Part shown: piece by piece, positions 17,736 to 26,734 of the stretch
How the letters are laid out: the number at the start of each line of letters is the position of its first letter
How positions within the stretch are numbered: position 1 is the first letter of the stretch
Assembly (NCBI GenBank): GCA_046329585.1
Contig: JAXLUI010000001.1
Location: 1,674,001 to 1,738,000, forward strand
DNA from: DLKC01 sp002478885
GTDB taxonomy: Bacteria > Bacteroidota > Bacteroidia > Chitinophagales > Chitinophagaceae
Direction of reading: 5' to 3'
Length of the DNA: 64,000 nucleotides
The notes under the pieces: generated by a model
Told to the model about the DNA's origin: nothing
Database searches by the model: none
Seen by the model: only the letters and a program-made list of their open reading frames with translations
Position numbers and translations under genes: made by a program

Positions 17736-18578
17736 CTAAAGAAAAGCAACTGTTTTAACGAGGTAGTTTGCAGGAAAAACGGAGAGATTGGGCAGGCTTG
17801 TGTTTTCAAAAATTCCGTAAAAAGTACTGCCGCTGCCACTCATAGAAGCGTACAGTGCACCCATTTGATAAAGTCCATCCTTTATGGTGCGTAAGGCCGG
17901 ATAGTGCTGCAGAACCGGTGCTTCAAAGTCGTTGATCAATTGATCTTTCCATTCTTTCAGGGGCTTGTTAATCACATTTTCTATGGAGTTGGGCTCGCTA
18001 TAAACGTCAAGTTGAGCAAAAGCCCAACCAGTGTTGATATGCACCCGTGGATTTACAATAACCAGTTTATATGTCGACAAATTGATATTCACTTCTTTCA
18101 TTATTTCACCCCTGCCTGTTGCAATAACAGGTTTGTTTATAATGAAAAAAGGGCAGTCGCTTCCTAACTGTAGTGCATAGTAAACAAGCTGGGAAACCGA
18201 CAAACCAAGATTATATTTAGCGTTGAGCAGTTTTAAAACAAAGGCACCGTCCGAACTTCCGCCCCCGAGGCCTGCGCCAATGGGAATAGACTTGTGCAAG
18301 TGCATTTTTACCGGAAGTAAATGCGGATAATTATTATGAATAAGCTTGTATGCCTTGATACAGATGTTGTCGGTTGCATTTCCATCGACGCTTATTCCGG
18401 AAGATGAAAACTGTATGGGACCGTCGGTTAGATTAATATGGCTGTTGTCTGTTACGATCTCCAACGCGTCATGAAGAACTATGGGATAGAATATGGTTTC
18501 GAGGTTATGGAAACCATCGTTTCTCTTGCCGGTGATGCGGAGCCCGAGATTTATTTTACAATTAGGAAAACTAAGCAA
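17736..18578 (-). CDS. ispE: 4-diphosphocytidyl-2-C-methyl-D-erythritol kinase
   Basis: IspE phosphorylates CDP-methylerythritol, the fourth step of the MEP route to isoprenoid precursors. At 280 residues it is a GHMP kinase: N-terminal CKINLGLRITGKRNDGFHNL with the catalytic lysine region, the ATP loop PIGAGLGGGSSDGAFVLKLL at about 95-114, and a C-terminal MSGSGSTFYGIF glycine motif. The start MLSFPNCKINLGL matches the family. It ends 160 bp before the next minus gene, with an intergenic repeat between. Confidence 0.96.
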   Translation of the reverse strand: MLSFPNCKINLGLRITGKRNDGFHNLETIFYPIVLHDALEIVTDNSHINLTDGPIQFSSSGISVDGNATDNICIKAYKLIHNNYPHLLPVKMHLHKSIPIGAGLGGGSSDGAFVLKLLNAKYNLGLSVSQLVYYALQLGSDCPFFIINKPVIATGRGEIMKEVNINLSTYKLVIVNPRVHINTGWAFAQLDVYSEPNSIENVINKPLKEWKDQLINDFEAPVLQHYPALRTIKDGLYQMGALYASMSGSGSTFYGIFENTSLPNLSVFPANYLVKTVAFL

Positions 18579-18631
18579 TGAATAGATGAATTTTCAAGAC
18601 ACGATTTTAAAATACCTCGATGCGGCGGTGC

Positions 18632-19219
18632 TTATTTACGTTTGTTGATCTCATCTCTTATGGCAATTGCCCTGATATAATCCTCCTGGTCAAGCACTTC
18701 GTTCAATAGTGTGTTAAGTTCTTCTAAGCTCATTTTCCCAAGCTCTTCATGACTTGCCGAACCTATAGGTTCATCAACAGGAATTTCGGCAGACTTTTTC
18801 TTGTTATTGTCTTCCATTAGAATGCCCGCGCTTTCGAGGATGTGCTCATAGGTATAAATGGGACAACCGAAACGCACGGCCAGCGCAAGAGCGTCGCTTG
18901 TACGGCTATCTATTTCTACTGTATCGTGCTCACTCACGCAAACAAGTCTTGAATAAAAAATACCTTCCTGCAAATCGTTGATGATGATTTCCATCAATTC
19001 AACGTTAAAAGCATTCATGAAATTTTTCATAAGGTCGTGGGTCAAAGGCCTGCTTGGCTGCATGCGCTCCAACGCTACCGCAATAGCCTGTGCCTCAAAG
19101 CCTCCAATAACGATAGGCAAACGACGAAGGCCGTTTACCTCACCCAAAACAACAGCATAAGAATGTGTTTGAGTAATACTGTGCGACAATGCTACTATTT
19201 CCAGTTCGATCTTCTTCAT
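18632..19219 (-). CDS. Bifunctional nuclease family protein (BFN/DUF151) with UVR-type tail
   Basis: 195 residues. The BFN domain (about 1-135) has MKKIELEIVALSHSITQTHS, the LPIVIGGFEAQAIAVALE core and the acidic SRTSDALALAVRFGCPIY stretch. The C-terminal 40 residues (MSLEELNTLLNEVLDQEDY, then IRAIAIRDEINKR) match a UvrB/UvrC interaction motif, a common arrangement in Bacteroidota. The family was named for nuclease activity reported in plant members; the bacterial role is uncertain. It is 53 bp upstream of ispE on the same strand and likely cotranscribed. Confidence 0.9.
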   Translation of the reverse strand: MKKIELEIVALSHSITQTHSYAVVLGEVNGLRRLPIVIGGFEAQAIAVALERMQPSRPLTHDLMKNFMNAFNVELMEIIINDLQEGIFYSRLVCVSEHDTVEIDSRTSDALALAVRFGCPIYTYEHILESAGILMEDNNKKKSAEIPVDEPIGSASHEELGKMSLEELNTLLNEVLDQEDYIRAIAIRDEINKRK

Positions 19220-19323
19220 ATCCCTGCTTAAGATATTGCTTATGCCCGCAAAAGTAAAGATTTAAGTTATTAAAATATTATTTGAATATTCCGATCAAAG
19301 GGATTATCACAATCATTTTCCCA

Positions 19324-19352
19324 ACAAAAAAACCGCTGCCTTTCAACAGCGG
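19324..19352 (-). terminator. Intrinsic terminator of the PDZ-protein gene
   Basis: On the minus strand ACCGCTG, an 8-base loop, CAGCGGT, then seven Ts. It sits about 30 bp after the stop codon at 19381. Confidence 0.9.
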
Positions 19353-19380
19353 TGAGTACAAAAAAATACCTGGCAGTATG

Positions 19381-20373
19381 TTAGAGGTCGGTAGTCTTGA
19401 GATCTTTGGGGAACTTAACGGTTGCCGTCATTGATTTCCCATCCCTGTTATATCCTAGTGGAACACTGTTGCCTTTTTTAATATTTTTCATTTCAGTTTT
19501 TATGTCGTCCACTGATGTAATGTTCTTGCCATTAAAGGTGGTAATAACATCATCTTCCTTCAAACCCGCCTTATCGGCCGCTTCATCATCTTCCACTTCT
19601 AAAACCTTAACGCCTTTCCCATCTTCCGTGTCCTGGACCTGCATACCAAGCCGTGGTTTATCGCTAAAAAAATCACCGTTCCAATTCCAGTTACCTGATG
19701 GTGGCATTGGCGTTCTAAGTCTCATATTATCCGGAGCACTTCTTTTCCATGAGTATACCTGAACTTGCTTATTTTCCTGGAGTGAGGCCGTCAAAGAACT
19801 CGCCTTGCCATCGCGCAGAATGCCAATGGTTATTTTGTCCTCTGGTTTATATTTCCCTATTGCTTTATATAAATCATCCGCATCTTCGATCTTTTCATCA
19901 TTGACCCTGGTAATAATATCATCTTCTCTTACTCCGGCTCTTTCTGCTGCACTGCCTTCGGTTACATCTGTGACCTGTGCACCTTTGTCGGTCTTTTTGG
20001 TCATAACGCCCAGAAAGGCCTTATTACTGTGAATTTCTTTGACAAAATCATCGCCAAGCATTGCCATTGGTGCGCCGGGTGCTGCTAGCGCAAATACGTC
20101 TTTCGACATTTTATAGTTCATTTCATCGTCTGAAATGATATCGAGATCATCGCTTTTGTATTCGTCAACCGGTTTACCATTTACCGTTACTTTATCACCA
20201 TCAATTACAATCGTCATTTTCTCTGAACTATTGCCCTTTTTGTGAATTATAAGATCACCGGATTTTCCCTTTTCTTCCTGCTTGGGTTTTACCTTGTCAC
20301 TTTGTGCAAAAACAGTTGCGGAGGCGATGATCAATGAAAGCAGAAGAAGCGAAGATTTTATTAAGCTTTTCAT
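19381..20373 (-). CDS. Secreted protein with two PDZ domains, no protease domain
   Basis: 330 residues. A signal peptide ends near residue 23 (LLLLSLIIASATVFAQ). The two PDZ domains lie at about 115-200 (FLGVMTKKTDKGAQVTDVTE, then GSAAERAGVREDDIITRVND) and about 240-325 (LGMQVQDTEDGKGVKVLEVE, then AGLKEDDVITTFNGKNI). Unlike DegP/HtrA there is no trypsin-like domain; the N-terminal 90 residues are charged with a DGDKVTVNGKPVDEY motif. It is predicted to act in the periplasm as a binding or scaffold protein; partners unknown. It has its own intrinsic terminator. Confidence 0.88.
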   Translation of the reverse strand: MKSLIKSSLLLLSLIIASATVFAQSDKVKPKQEEKGKSGDLIIHKKGNSSEKMTIVIDGDKVTVNGKPVDEYKSDDLDIISDDEMNYKMSKDVFALAAPGAPMAMLGDDFVKEIHSNKAFLGVMTKKTDKGAQVTDVTEGSAAERAGVREDDIITRVNDEKIEDADDLYKAIGKYKPEDKITIGILRDGKASSLTASLQENKQVQVYSWKRSAPDNMRLRTPMPPSGNWNWNGDFFSDKPRLGMQVQDTEDGKGVKVLEVEDDEAADKAGLKEDDVITTFNGKNITSVDDIKTEMKNIKKGNSVPLGYNRDGKSMTATVKFPKDLKTTDL

Positions 20374-20546
20374 GTTTATAATTTTTTACTACGAAAATTT
20401 TAGTAGATCAAATGTAGGGAGTTTTATCATATACGAAAACTTTCGGAAATGTTAAAAAGATTGCTGCCAGGTGCAAGCCCGCGCTTCTGATTATTTAAAA
20501 TTATGCCGGGGCTTGCATTTTAGCGTTTTGTTCATTAAGTTTATTT

Positions 20547-22640
20547 ATGCCGCTGAATGCAAGAATTGCACTGTCAAAATATCCGTTCGTCCGTATACTG
20601 GCGGCATTGGCCGGAGGGATTGTTATGGAATGGTACGTACAATTTTCAATCATACTGCTGCTCATTTTGTTTGGGATATTTTCAGTCGCCCTCTCATGTT
20701 TCACTTTGCTACCAATAACAAAAAAGTACACTTTCCACTGGCTGCAAGGCTTCCTCATTTTAATAATTATAGCAACATCAGGCTCAACACTAACTTATCT
20801 TAAAGATATTAGAAACCAAACTTCATGGTATGGCAATGTTCAGCCAAAAGCAAACGCATACCTGGTTTCATTGAAAGAAACGCCGGAAGAAAAACCTAAA
20901 TCTTTTAAAGTTACCGGTTCAGTTGACGCAGTATCTATTAATGGTGATTGGAAAAAAACAAGCGGTAAAATATTGCTGTATTTTCAAAAAAACAATTTTC
21001 AAAAAAACATCACCTACGGCTCACAAATAATTTTTAGCAAACCCTTGCAGGAAATAAAGAATACTGGCAACCCCGGCGCTTTTGATTATAACAGGTACTG
21101 CCTCTTCCAGGATATAACTGCCCAGGTCTACCTGAAAAATACAGACTACAAAATATTGCCTGACCTTAAAAAAGATTGCCTTGAGCAATTGCTTATAAAC
21201 ACCAGGAACGGTACCCTCAACATTTTAAAAAACAACATAAAATCCGAAAAGGAACTCGGCGTTGCTGAAGCTTTATTGATCGGTTACCGCTTCGATCTTG
21301 ACAAAGACCTGGTACAGGCTTACAGTAACACAGGCGTAATACATATTGTTGCGATAAGCGGCCTTCACCTCGGCATGATCTACGGGATGCTTACTGCCAT
21401 ATTCTCCTATTTCAAAAAATATCGCCTGACGAAGCTTATTCGCCCAATCGCTATTCTCGGCGTGTTATGGATGTTTACGTTGGTCGCAGGTGCTGCGCCT
21501 TCTATTATGCGATCGGCGGTTATGTTCAGTTTTATTGTGCTCGGTGAAATACTAAACCGGAAAACGAATATGTACAATACGCTGGCGGCGTCCGCCTTTT
21601 GTATGCTTATAGCAAATCCATTTACACTTTGGGATGTGGGCTTCCTGCTCTCTTACGCAGCCGTAGTAAGTATTGTTACCTTTATGAAGCCCGTTTACAA
21701 ACTCCTAACTTTCCCAAACAAAATATTGGATAAAATTTGGTCGCTTACATCAGTTACTATATCGGCTCAGGTCTTAACAATACCAATTGTAATTTATTAT
21801 TTTCACCAGTTTCCAAACTTGTTTTTAATCACGAACTTATTTGCTGTTCCACTTTCCGGCTTTATTCTTTATGGAGAGATACTCTTATTGATAATATCAC
21901 CATTTTCTACAATCGCAGCATGGCTCGGCGGTATGCTACAGGCAATGATCAGCACCATGAATAACTTCATCGAACGTGTCAATTATCTGCCTTTCGCCGT
22001 ATGGAGCGACCTACAGCTAAGCGTTTTGCAAACATGGCTTTTATACGGCATCATTATCTCGCTTTGCACGTGGTTGGTACAAAAATCAAAGCCCGCATTT
22101 GTCACTGCATGCGGCTGCTTCACTTTGTTTACTATGGCACTGTCGCTTGACTTTGTCAGCCGCAACGGGCAACAGCAACTCCTCGTTTACAATGTTCCTA
22201 ATATGTCGGCCATCGATTTGATTGAAGGCCATTATTATCGCTTCACCGGCGACAGCACTTTATCGGCAGATGGCGCTTTGGTAAATTTTTATTTAAGACC
22301 CTCAAGAGTACTTAACCGTTGCATCGCTGCCCGGCAACCGCAATCATTGCCCGTGAATAAGCTACTGACCATCAACAACAAGCGGTTCATTATTATCGAC
22401 AACAATTTTAAACCGCCGTATAATTATGATGGATCAAAAATATCCGTAGATCTGCTTATCGTCTCCCAAAACCCACCCGTCAACGTAAGCCGCCTTAGCA
22501 ATGTTTTCAATGTCAGTCAACTTGTACTCGACGGAAGCAACCCGCTGTGGAAAACCGGTCTATGGAAAAAAGGCTGCGACAGCCTACATTTGCGCTTCCA
22601 TTCAACTACCGGTAACGGTGCCTATGTAATGGAACTGTAG
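20547..22640 (+). CDS. comEC: ComEC/Rec2-family DNA channel protein lacking a metallo-beta-lactamase domain
   Basis: 697 residues. It has N-terminal membrane helices and an OB-like soluble domain (DUF4131, about 60-200), then the Competence helical domain (about 235-500) with the family signature YSNTGVIHIVAISGLHLGMI. ComEC forms the inner-membrane channel for single-stranded DNA during natural transformation. The C-terminal 140 residues (after about 545) are a short beta-rich domain (LLVYNVPNMSAIDLIEGHYY) and lack the HxHxDH nuclease-type motif of classical ComEC; this shorter form is common in Bacteroidota. A repeat pair follows directly downstream. Confidence 0.92.
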   Translation: MPLNARIALSKYPFVRILAALAGGIVMEWYVQFSIILLLILFGIFSVALSCFTLLPITKKYTFHWLQGFLILIIIATSGSTLTYLKDIRNQTSWYGNVQPKANAYLVSLKETPEEKPKSFKVTGSVDAVSINGDWKKTSGKILLYFQKNNFQKNITYGSQIIFSKPLQEIKNTGNPGAFDYNRYCLFQDITAQVYLKNTDYKILPDLKKDCLEQLLINTRNGTLNILKNNIKSEKELGVAEALLIGYRFDLDKDLVQAYSNTGVIHIVAISGLHLGMIYGMLTAIFSYFKKYRLTKLIRPIAILGVLWMFTLVAGAAPSIMRSAVMFSFIVLGEILNRKTNMYNTLAASAFCMLIANPFTLWDVGFLLSYAAVVSIVTFMKPVYKLLTFPNKILDKIWSLTSVTISAQVLTIPIVIYYFHQFPNLFLITNLFAVPLSGFILYGEILLLIISPFSTIAAWLGGMLQAMISTMNNFIERVNYLPFAVWSDLQLSVLQTWLLYGIIISLCTWLVQKSKPAFVTACGCFTLFTMALSLDFVSRNGQQQLLVYNVPNMSAIDLIEGHYYRFTGDSTLSADGALVNFYLRPSRVLNRCIAARQPQSLPVNKLLTINNKRFIIIDNNFKPPYNYDGSKISVDLLIVSQNPPVNVSRLSNVFNVSQLVLDGSNPLWKTGLWKKGCDSLHLRFHSTTGNGAYVMEL

Positions 22641-22656
22641 CTATTTTATTTATTAA

Positions 22657-22820
22657 TTTTTTTAGCCCGGCTGCTGTATCACAGATCAGGCTTCGTTGCG
22701 TCGCACATTTGTACTGTGAGAAACTTGACTCTTCAGCTCACGATTGAGGATTAGCGATCGGAACCCCGAAGTGAGTGACACAAGAGGCGATGCCACAAGC
22801 ACAAAAGCCGGCAATCAAAA
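22657..22820. repeat. Intergenic repeat, complete A/B inverted pair reaching into the purH leader
   Basis: The outer arm TTTTTTAGCCCGGCTG is followed by form A core TTGCGTCGCAC at 22696-22706 and TTTGTAC. Form B core GTGAGTGACAC is at 22771-22781, then AGGCGATGCCA and the right arm AAAGCCGGCAATCAAAAA ending at 22820, 14 bp before the purH ATG. The right half is open in frame with purH. Confidence 0.9.
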
Positions 22821-22833
22821 ATGTATTTGCATT

Positions 22834-24336
22834 ATGCAAAAGAAAATTCAGTCTGCACTTATTTCCGTTTTTTACAAAGATGGCCTTGAACCACTCGTTA
22901 AAGAATTAAGTCGTTTGGGTATTACAATTTACTCCACCGGCGGCACACAAAAATTTATTGAAGACCTAGGCATTGGCTGTGTGCCAGTAGAAAATTTAAC
23001 TACCTACCCATCAATCCTTGGGGGGCGCGTAAAAACCTTGCATCCTGCGGTTTTTGGCGGTATTCTTGGCCGCCGAGATGTGGCGCAAGACCTCGTAGAA
23101 ATGCAGGAATATAAAATTCCAGAGATCGACCTTGTGATCGTTGACCTTTACCCTTTTGAAGAAACACTGCGCAATACAAACGAAGAAAAACTCATAATCG
23201 AAAAGATTGACATCGGCGGGCCTTCTATGATTCGCGCTGCCGCGAAAAACTTCCGCGACCTTGTAGTGATCGCAGCAAAAGATGACTATGCCGGGCTGGT
23301 TGAATTACTGCAAACGCAAAATGGCGAAACATTCATTGAGCAACGCAAAGCATATGCAGCAAAGGCTTTTGAAGTGGTAATGAATTATGATATCGCTATC
23401 AACAACTATTTCAACGGAACAATATTGAAGCCGCTGTCGCACAAGCAACCTATGCGTTATGGTGAAAATCCGCATCAAAAAGCCTCCTTCTATGGCGATC
23501 TTACCAATGTATTCGACCAGTTGAATGGAAAAGAGCTTTCGTATAACAATCTTGTTGACGTTGATGCAGCAGTGCAACTGATACACGAATTCAACAATAC
23601 AACGTTTGCCATTATTAAACACACCAATGTTTGCGGTGTTGCATCAAGAGCAACAGTAAAAGACAGTTGGGATACAGCCCTTGCCGGCGACAACGAAAGC
23701 GCTTTTGGCGGCGTACTGGTTTGTAATGGCTCAATTGACAAAGCAACAGCCGAAGCCATCAACGAAATTTTCTTTGAAGTGTTGATCGCGCCGGCTTTTG
23801 ATGAAGATGCACTCACTATCTTAAAAAGTAAAAAGAACAGGATATTGCTGAAATTGAAAAATCAGGACACGAAAGCAAAGACCCAATTTAAATCTGTACT
23901 CAATGGCATACTGGCCCAGGATACTGACCAGGGCAATTATACAGAATGGAAAGAAGTTGGCGGAAGAGAAACAACCGCTTCAGAAAAAGAAGACCTTGCT
24001 TTTGCCAATATAATTTGCAAACATTTAAAGAGTAACGCGATCGCCTTAGTGAGAAACAAACAGCTCGTTGGTAAAGGTTGCGGACAAACAAGCCGCATCG
24101 ATTCGCTGCGTCAGAGTATCGACAAAGCGAAACAATTCAATTTCGATCTGCATGGTGCTGTGCTGGCAAGCGATGCCTTTTTTCCCTTTAACGATTGTGT
24201 GCAGATGGCCCATGCAGAAGGCATCGAAGCATTTATTCAGCCAGGCGGTTCTATCCGCGATAAAGACAGCATCGAATATTGCGTTCAGAACAGTCTCGCT
24301 TTGGTAATGACAGGATTAAGACATTTTAAACACTAA
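22834..24336 (+). CDS. purH: Bifunctional AICAR transformylase / IMP cyclohydrolase
   Basis: PurH catalyses the last two steps of IMP synthesis. At 500 residues it has the N-terminal MGS-like cyclohydrolase domain (1-145: ISVFYKDGLEPL, STGGTQKFIEDLG, GGRVKTLHPAVFGGIL) and the C-terminal transformylase domain with YGENPHQKA, HTNVCGVA and the terminal SDAFFPFNDCVQMAHAEGIE stretch. The frame is open upstream to 22744, but those 30 codons are translated intergenic repeat (EVSDTRGDAT), so the start is the ATG at 22834, where MQKKIQSALISV matches the family. The EamA gene follows 21 bp later in the same frame. Confidence 0.97.
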   Translation: MQKKIQSALISVFYKDGLEPLVKELSRLGITIYSTGGTQKFIEDLGIGCVPVENLTTYPSILGGRVKTLHPAVFGGILGRRDVAQDLVEMQEYKIPEIDLVIVDLYPFEETLRNTNEEKLIIEKIDIGGPSMIRAAAKNFRDLVVIAAKDDYAGLVELLQTQNGETFIEQRKAYAAKAFEVVMNYDIAINNYFNGTILKPLSHKQPMRYGENPHQKASFYGDLTNVFDQLNGKELSYNNLVDVDAAVQLIHEFNNTTFAIIKHTNVCGVASRATVKDSWDTALAGDNESAFGGVLVCNGSIDKATAEAINEIFFEVLIAPAFDEDALTILKSKKNRILLKLKNQDTKAKTQFKSVLNGILAQDTDQGNYTEWKEVGGRETTASEKEDLAFANIICKHLKSNAIALVRNKQLVGKGCGQTSRIDSLRQSIDKAKQFNFDLHGAVLASDAFFPFNDCVQMAHAEGIEAFIQPGGSIRDKDSIEYCVQNSLALVMTGLRHFKH

Positions 24337-24357
24337 TGCGCCGAGAAGTATCAATTA

Positions 24358-25251
24358 TTGCAACCAGTAAATAAAAATAAAGCCTATCTCGCATTAACCG
24401 CTACCAGTCTTATCTGGGGCACCACATGGGTTGCCAGCAGAATAGGAGTGGAAGATGTTCCGGGCTTACAGGTATCGTATTTAAGACAGTTCATTGCGGG
24501 CTGTCTTTTGCTTAGCTTTTATTTCATACGCGGTGAGAAATTACCTACATGGCAGCAATTTCGCTGGTTATTTATCCTTTCTATTTTCATGTTTGTGTTG
24601 GCAAATGGTTTTAGTACCTGGAGTGTAAAATATATTCCCAGCGGCCTGGCCTCACTCATCAGCGCGCTTGCACCCATTTGTGTTGTGCTGATTGATCTGA
24701 TTTTTTTCAGGCAACATAAAAACACACCGCTCACTTTTATCGGTTTAATCATCGGTTTTGCAGGTGTTGCATTGGTGTTTTACGAAAATGCTTTTCACGA
24801 ACAACCCGAAGGATATATCTATGGCATTGTCTACGGGCTCATCGCAATGATCGGCTGGAGCATCGGCACTATTTTCGTGTCACGCAACAAGTACAACATT
24901 AATCCTTATTATGCCATGGGTTGGCAAATGTTCCTTAGCTCGTTTATGATTTTTGCCATGGCCCGGTTTACCAACAACGACATTCCACTAAGCGATGTGC
25001 CACTCAAAACATGGGGAGCCATTGCCTATCTCATCATCATGGGTTCGGTACTTGCATTCGCGGCATTTATCTACTCAATCAAATATTTGCCCACCGCCAT
25101 CGCGTCGTTGTATGCATACATAAATCCTATCATCGCGATGATTGTCGGCTCCATCCTGCTTGACGAACCGTTTACGCTTAATTTATTATTTGGCGCTGTA
25201 ATAACACTGGTAGGCGTTTACATTGTCAATTACAGTGTAAAGAAGGGATAG
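24358..25251 (+). CDS. EamA/DMT-family permease
   Basis: 297 residues with ten predicted transmembrane helices in two EamA repeats (about 8-140 and 155-292). Typical stretches are TSLIWGTTWVASRIGVEDVP, SGLASLISALAPICVVLIDL and LPTAIASLYAYINPIIAMIVG. This drug/metabolite superfamily exports or imports small solutes; the substrate is not predictable. No ATG is available at the N-terminus. The best start is a TTG at 24358 (MQPVNKNKAYLALT), 21 bp after and in the same frame as the purH stop, so it is probably translated from the purH transcript. Confidence 0.9.
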   Translation: MQPVNKNKAYLALTATSLIWGTTWVASRIGVEDVPGLQVSYLRQFIAGCLLLSFYFIRGEKLPTWQQFRWLFILSIFMFVLANGFSTWSVKYIPSGLASLISALAPICVVLIDLIFFRQHKNTPLTFIGLIIGFAGVALVFYENAFHEQPEGYIYGIVYGLIAMIGWSIGTIFVSRNKYNINPYYAMGWQMFLSSFMIFAMARFTNNDIPLSDVPLKTWGAIAYLIIMGSVLAFAAFIYSIKYLPTAIASLYAYINPIIAMIVGSILLDEPFTLNLLFGAVITLVGVYIVNYSVKKG

Positions 25252-25254
25252 ATT

Positions 25255-25312
25255 TTGTACCCGGCTGTATTACTTTTAGGACACTTTTCTTGCGTCGCAC
25301 TCTTCAACGCCT
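25255..25312 (+). repeat. Intergenic repeat, form A left half
   Basis: The outer arm GTACCCGGCTG is at 25257-25267 and the exact core TTGCGTCGCAC at 25290-25300. It fills most of the 71-bp gap between convergent genes. Confidence 0.85.
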
Positions 25313-25322
25313 GGCTCGTTAA

Positions 25323-26639
25323 TCAGCAGCCACAATCAAAATTTTTGGCGATAAACGAAGCATACATATTGCGCCACGGCAGCCATTGCTTTTGCTGCGT
25401 GATAAAATGATTGTGAAAGATTGTGATCAGCTCGCCATTCACAGATTTGATCACGTCATGATACTTTTGTAATTCTTCCGCAGCCTGCTCCGCAGAATAA
25501 CGCTGCTCAAAGAAAGAGTTGGCTTCCATATAACAGAACGGGCGAATGATCAACTTTGTTTCCTTATCTGCCCCAAGGTCATACCAATAAAAAGCCGACG
25601 CCACAGAAGCCCTGAATCCATTGATGCTCCCATAACCCATGGAATGATCTTCTTTGATTCCATTTTCTAAAAGCAACCGATACGTTTCCGGCAAGTTCAT
25701 TCGTATATAATGCTGCCGGCTTTTTGTAACCGGTTTCATCATGATGCTTTGCAGCGCAGCTATTTCCTTTTTCAGTTCACCGGAATCATCGCCGCTTTGC
25801 CAGGATGGATGAATGCCTGTGTCGTATGTTTTCGAAATTGTCTTCACCAGTTTTTGCATGCCAGCGGAATAGGGGGCGATGCTTTTATCGTATCCTTTTC
25901 TTCGCGCCGCAAGTAGAAAAAAATAAAACGGCTGCAATGCATATTTTTTATGAAACGAATCAAGCCAGTCATAAGTATCAAAAGGATCATTGGTTTTACC
26001 TGCAGCCACTTTCATGCGCGCTGATAACTCACCCCACCTAAGGCTAAGCAATTCTTTTGCTGCGCCGGCAAGTTGTGTTGTTACAGGTTTGTATTTGTAA
26101 GCATATGCAATGTCAACATCATAGGTTGGCAGAAAGTTAAACGATGCATGATCACTATTAAACGTTGCAAATTTTTGCTTTACAATTTTTACCAATTCGG
26201 TAAGCCAAATATTTATAAGAGGCAGTTGTAAAAATCTTTCTTTATATGCAAGGCTGTTCTCATGCGCATATCTCCCATACATATCTTTTTCATGGGGAAG
26301 GTATTCTTCATAACGACTAATCAAATAAAACGACGCCGCAAATACATCAAAGGGTAGATCACCACCAGTTTGAAAGAACGTCGTAAGATTGTGCCATTGA
26401 ACGCAACTGGTATTTTGTACTAGAATATTATTTTGAAAAAGCAATCCATGCGGCCTTATACAAATTTCATTTGCGACGATCGGCTGTTCACTATAATTGA
26501 ACTTTACCGCATCTGCATTAATGTAGGTTGTTCTGTCGCTGGTAATAATAATTGCATCATCACTGATTCGCCGGCTGAAAAAATCAATGATATAGGAGAG
26601 CCTGTTACTTGTTTGCTGTGAGTAGAGAATTATATTCAT
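25323..26639 (-). CDS. Polysaccharide deacetylase-like protein (NodB-related fold)
   Basis: 438 residues. An N-terminal domain (about 1-160) is typical of Bacteroidota deacetylase-like proteins of the DUF7033 type (DLPFDVFAASFYLISRYEEY, DMYGRYAHENSLAYKERFLQ). A NodB-like catalytic region follows, with the metal-binding aspartates in LPTYDVDIAY (about 170-179), a GIHPSWQSGDD segment carrying the expected histidine, and a terminal ITIFHNHF. Such enzymes deacetylate surface or capsular polysaccharide, but activity here is inferred. There is no signal peptide, so it would act in the cytoplasm. No glycosyltransferases are adjacent. Confidence 0.82.
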   Translation of the reverse strand: MNIILYSQQTSNRLSYIIDFFSRRISDDAIIITSDRTTYINADAVKFNYSEQPIVANEICIRPHGLLFQNNILVQNTSCVQWHNLTTFFQTGGDLPFDVFAASFYLISRYEEYLPHEKDMYGRYAHENSLAYKERFLQLPLINIWLTELVKIVKQKFATFNSDHASFNFLPTYDVDIAYAYKYKPVTTQLAGAAKELLSLRWGELSARMKVAAGKTNDPFDTYDWLDSFHKKYALQPFYFFLLAARRKGYDKSIAPYSAGMQKLVKTISKTYDTGIHPSWQSGDDSGELKKEIAALQSIMMKPVTKSRQHYIRMNLPETYRLLLENGIKEDHSMGYGSINGFRASVASAFYWYDLGADKETKLIIRPFCYMEANSFFEQRYSAEQAAEELQKYHDVIKSVNGELITIFHNHFITQQKQWLPWRNMYASFIAKNFDCGC

Positions 26640-26667
26640 TCAACAGATGATGAATAAAGATAAGGAA

Positions 26668-26734
26668 GTACAAGTGAGTGACACAATCCCATACATACGG
26701 CAATGACCAACAAACAAAAAGCCGCCAACAAAAA
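26668..26734 (-). repeat. Intergenic repeat, form B right half
   Basis: GTACAA, then form B core GTGAGTGACAC at 26674-26684. The outer arm AAAGCCGCCAACAAAAA abuts the lutB stop codon. No left half is evident. Confidence 0.85.
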
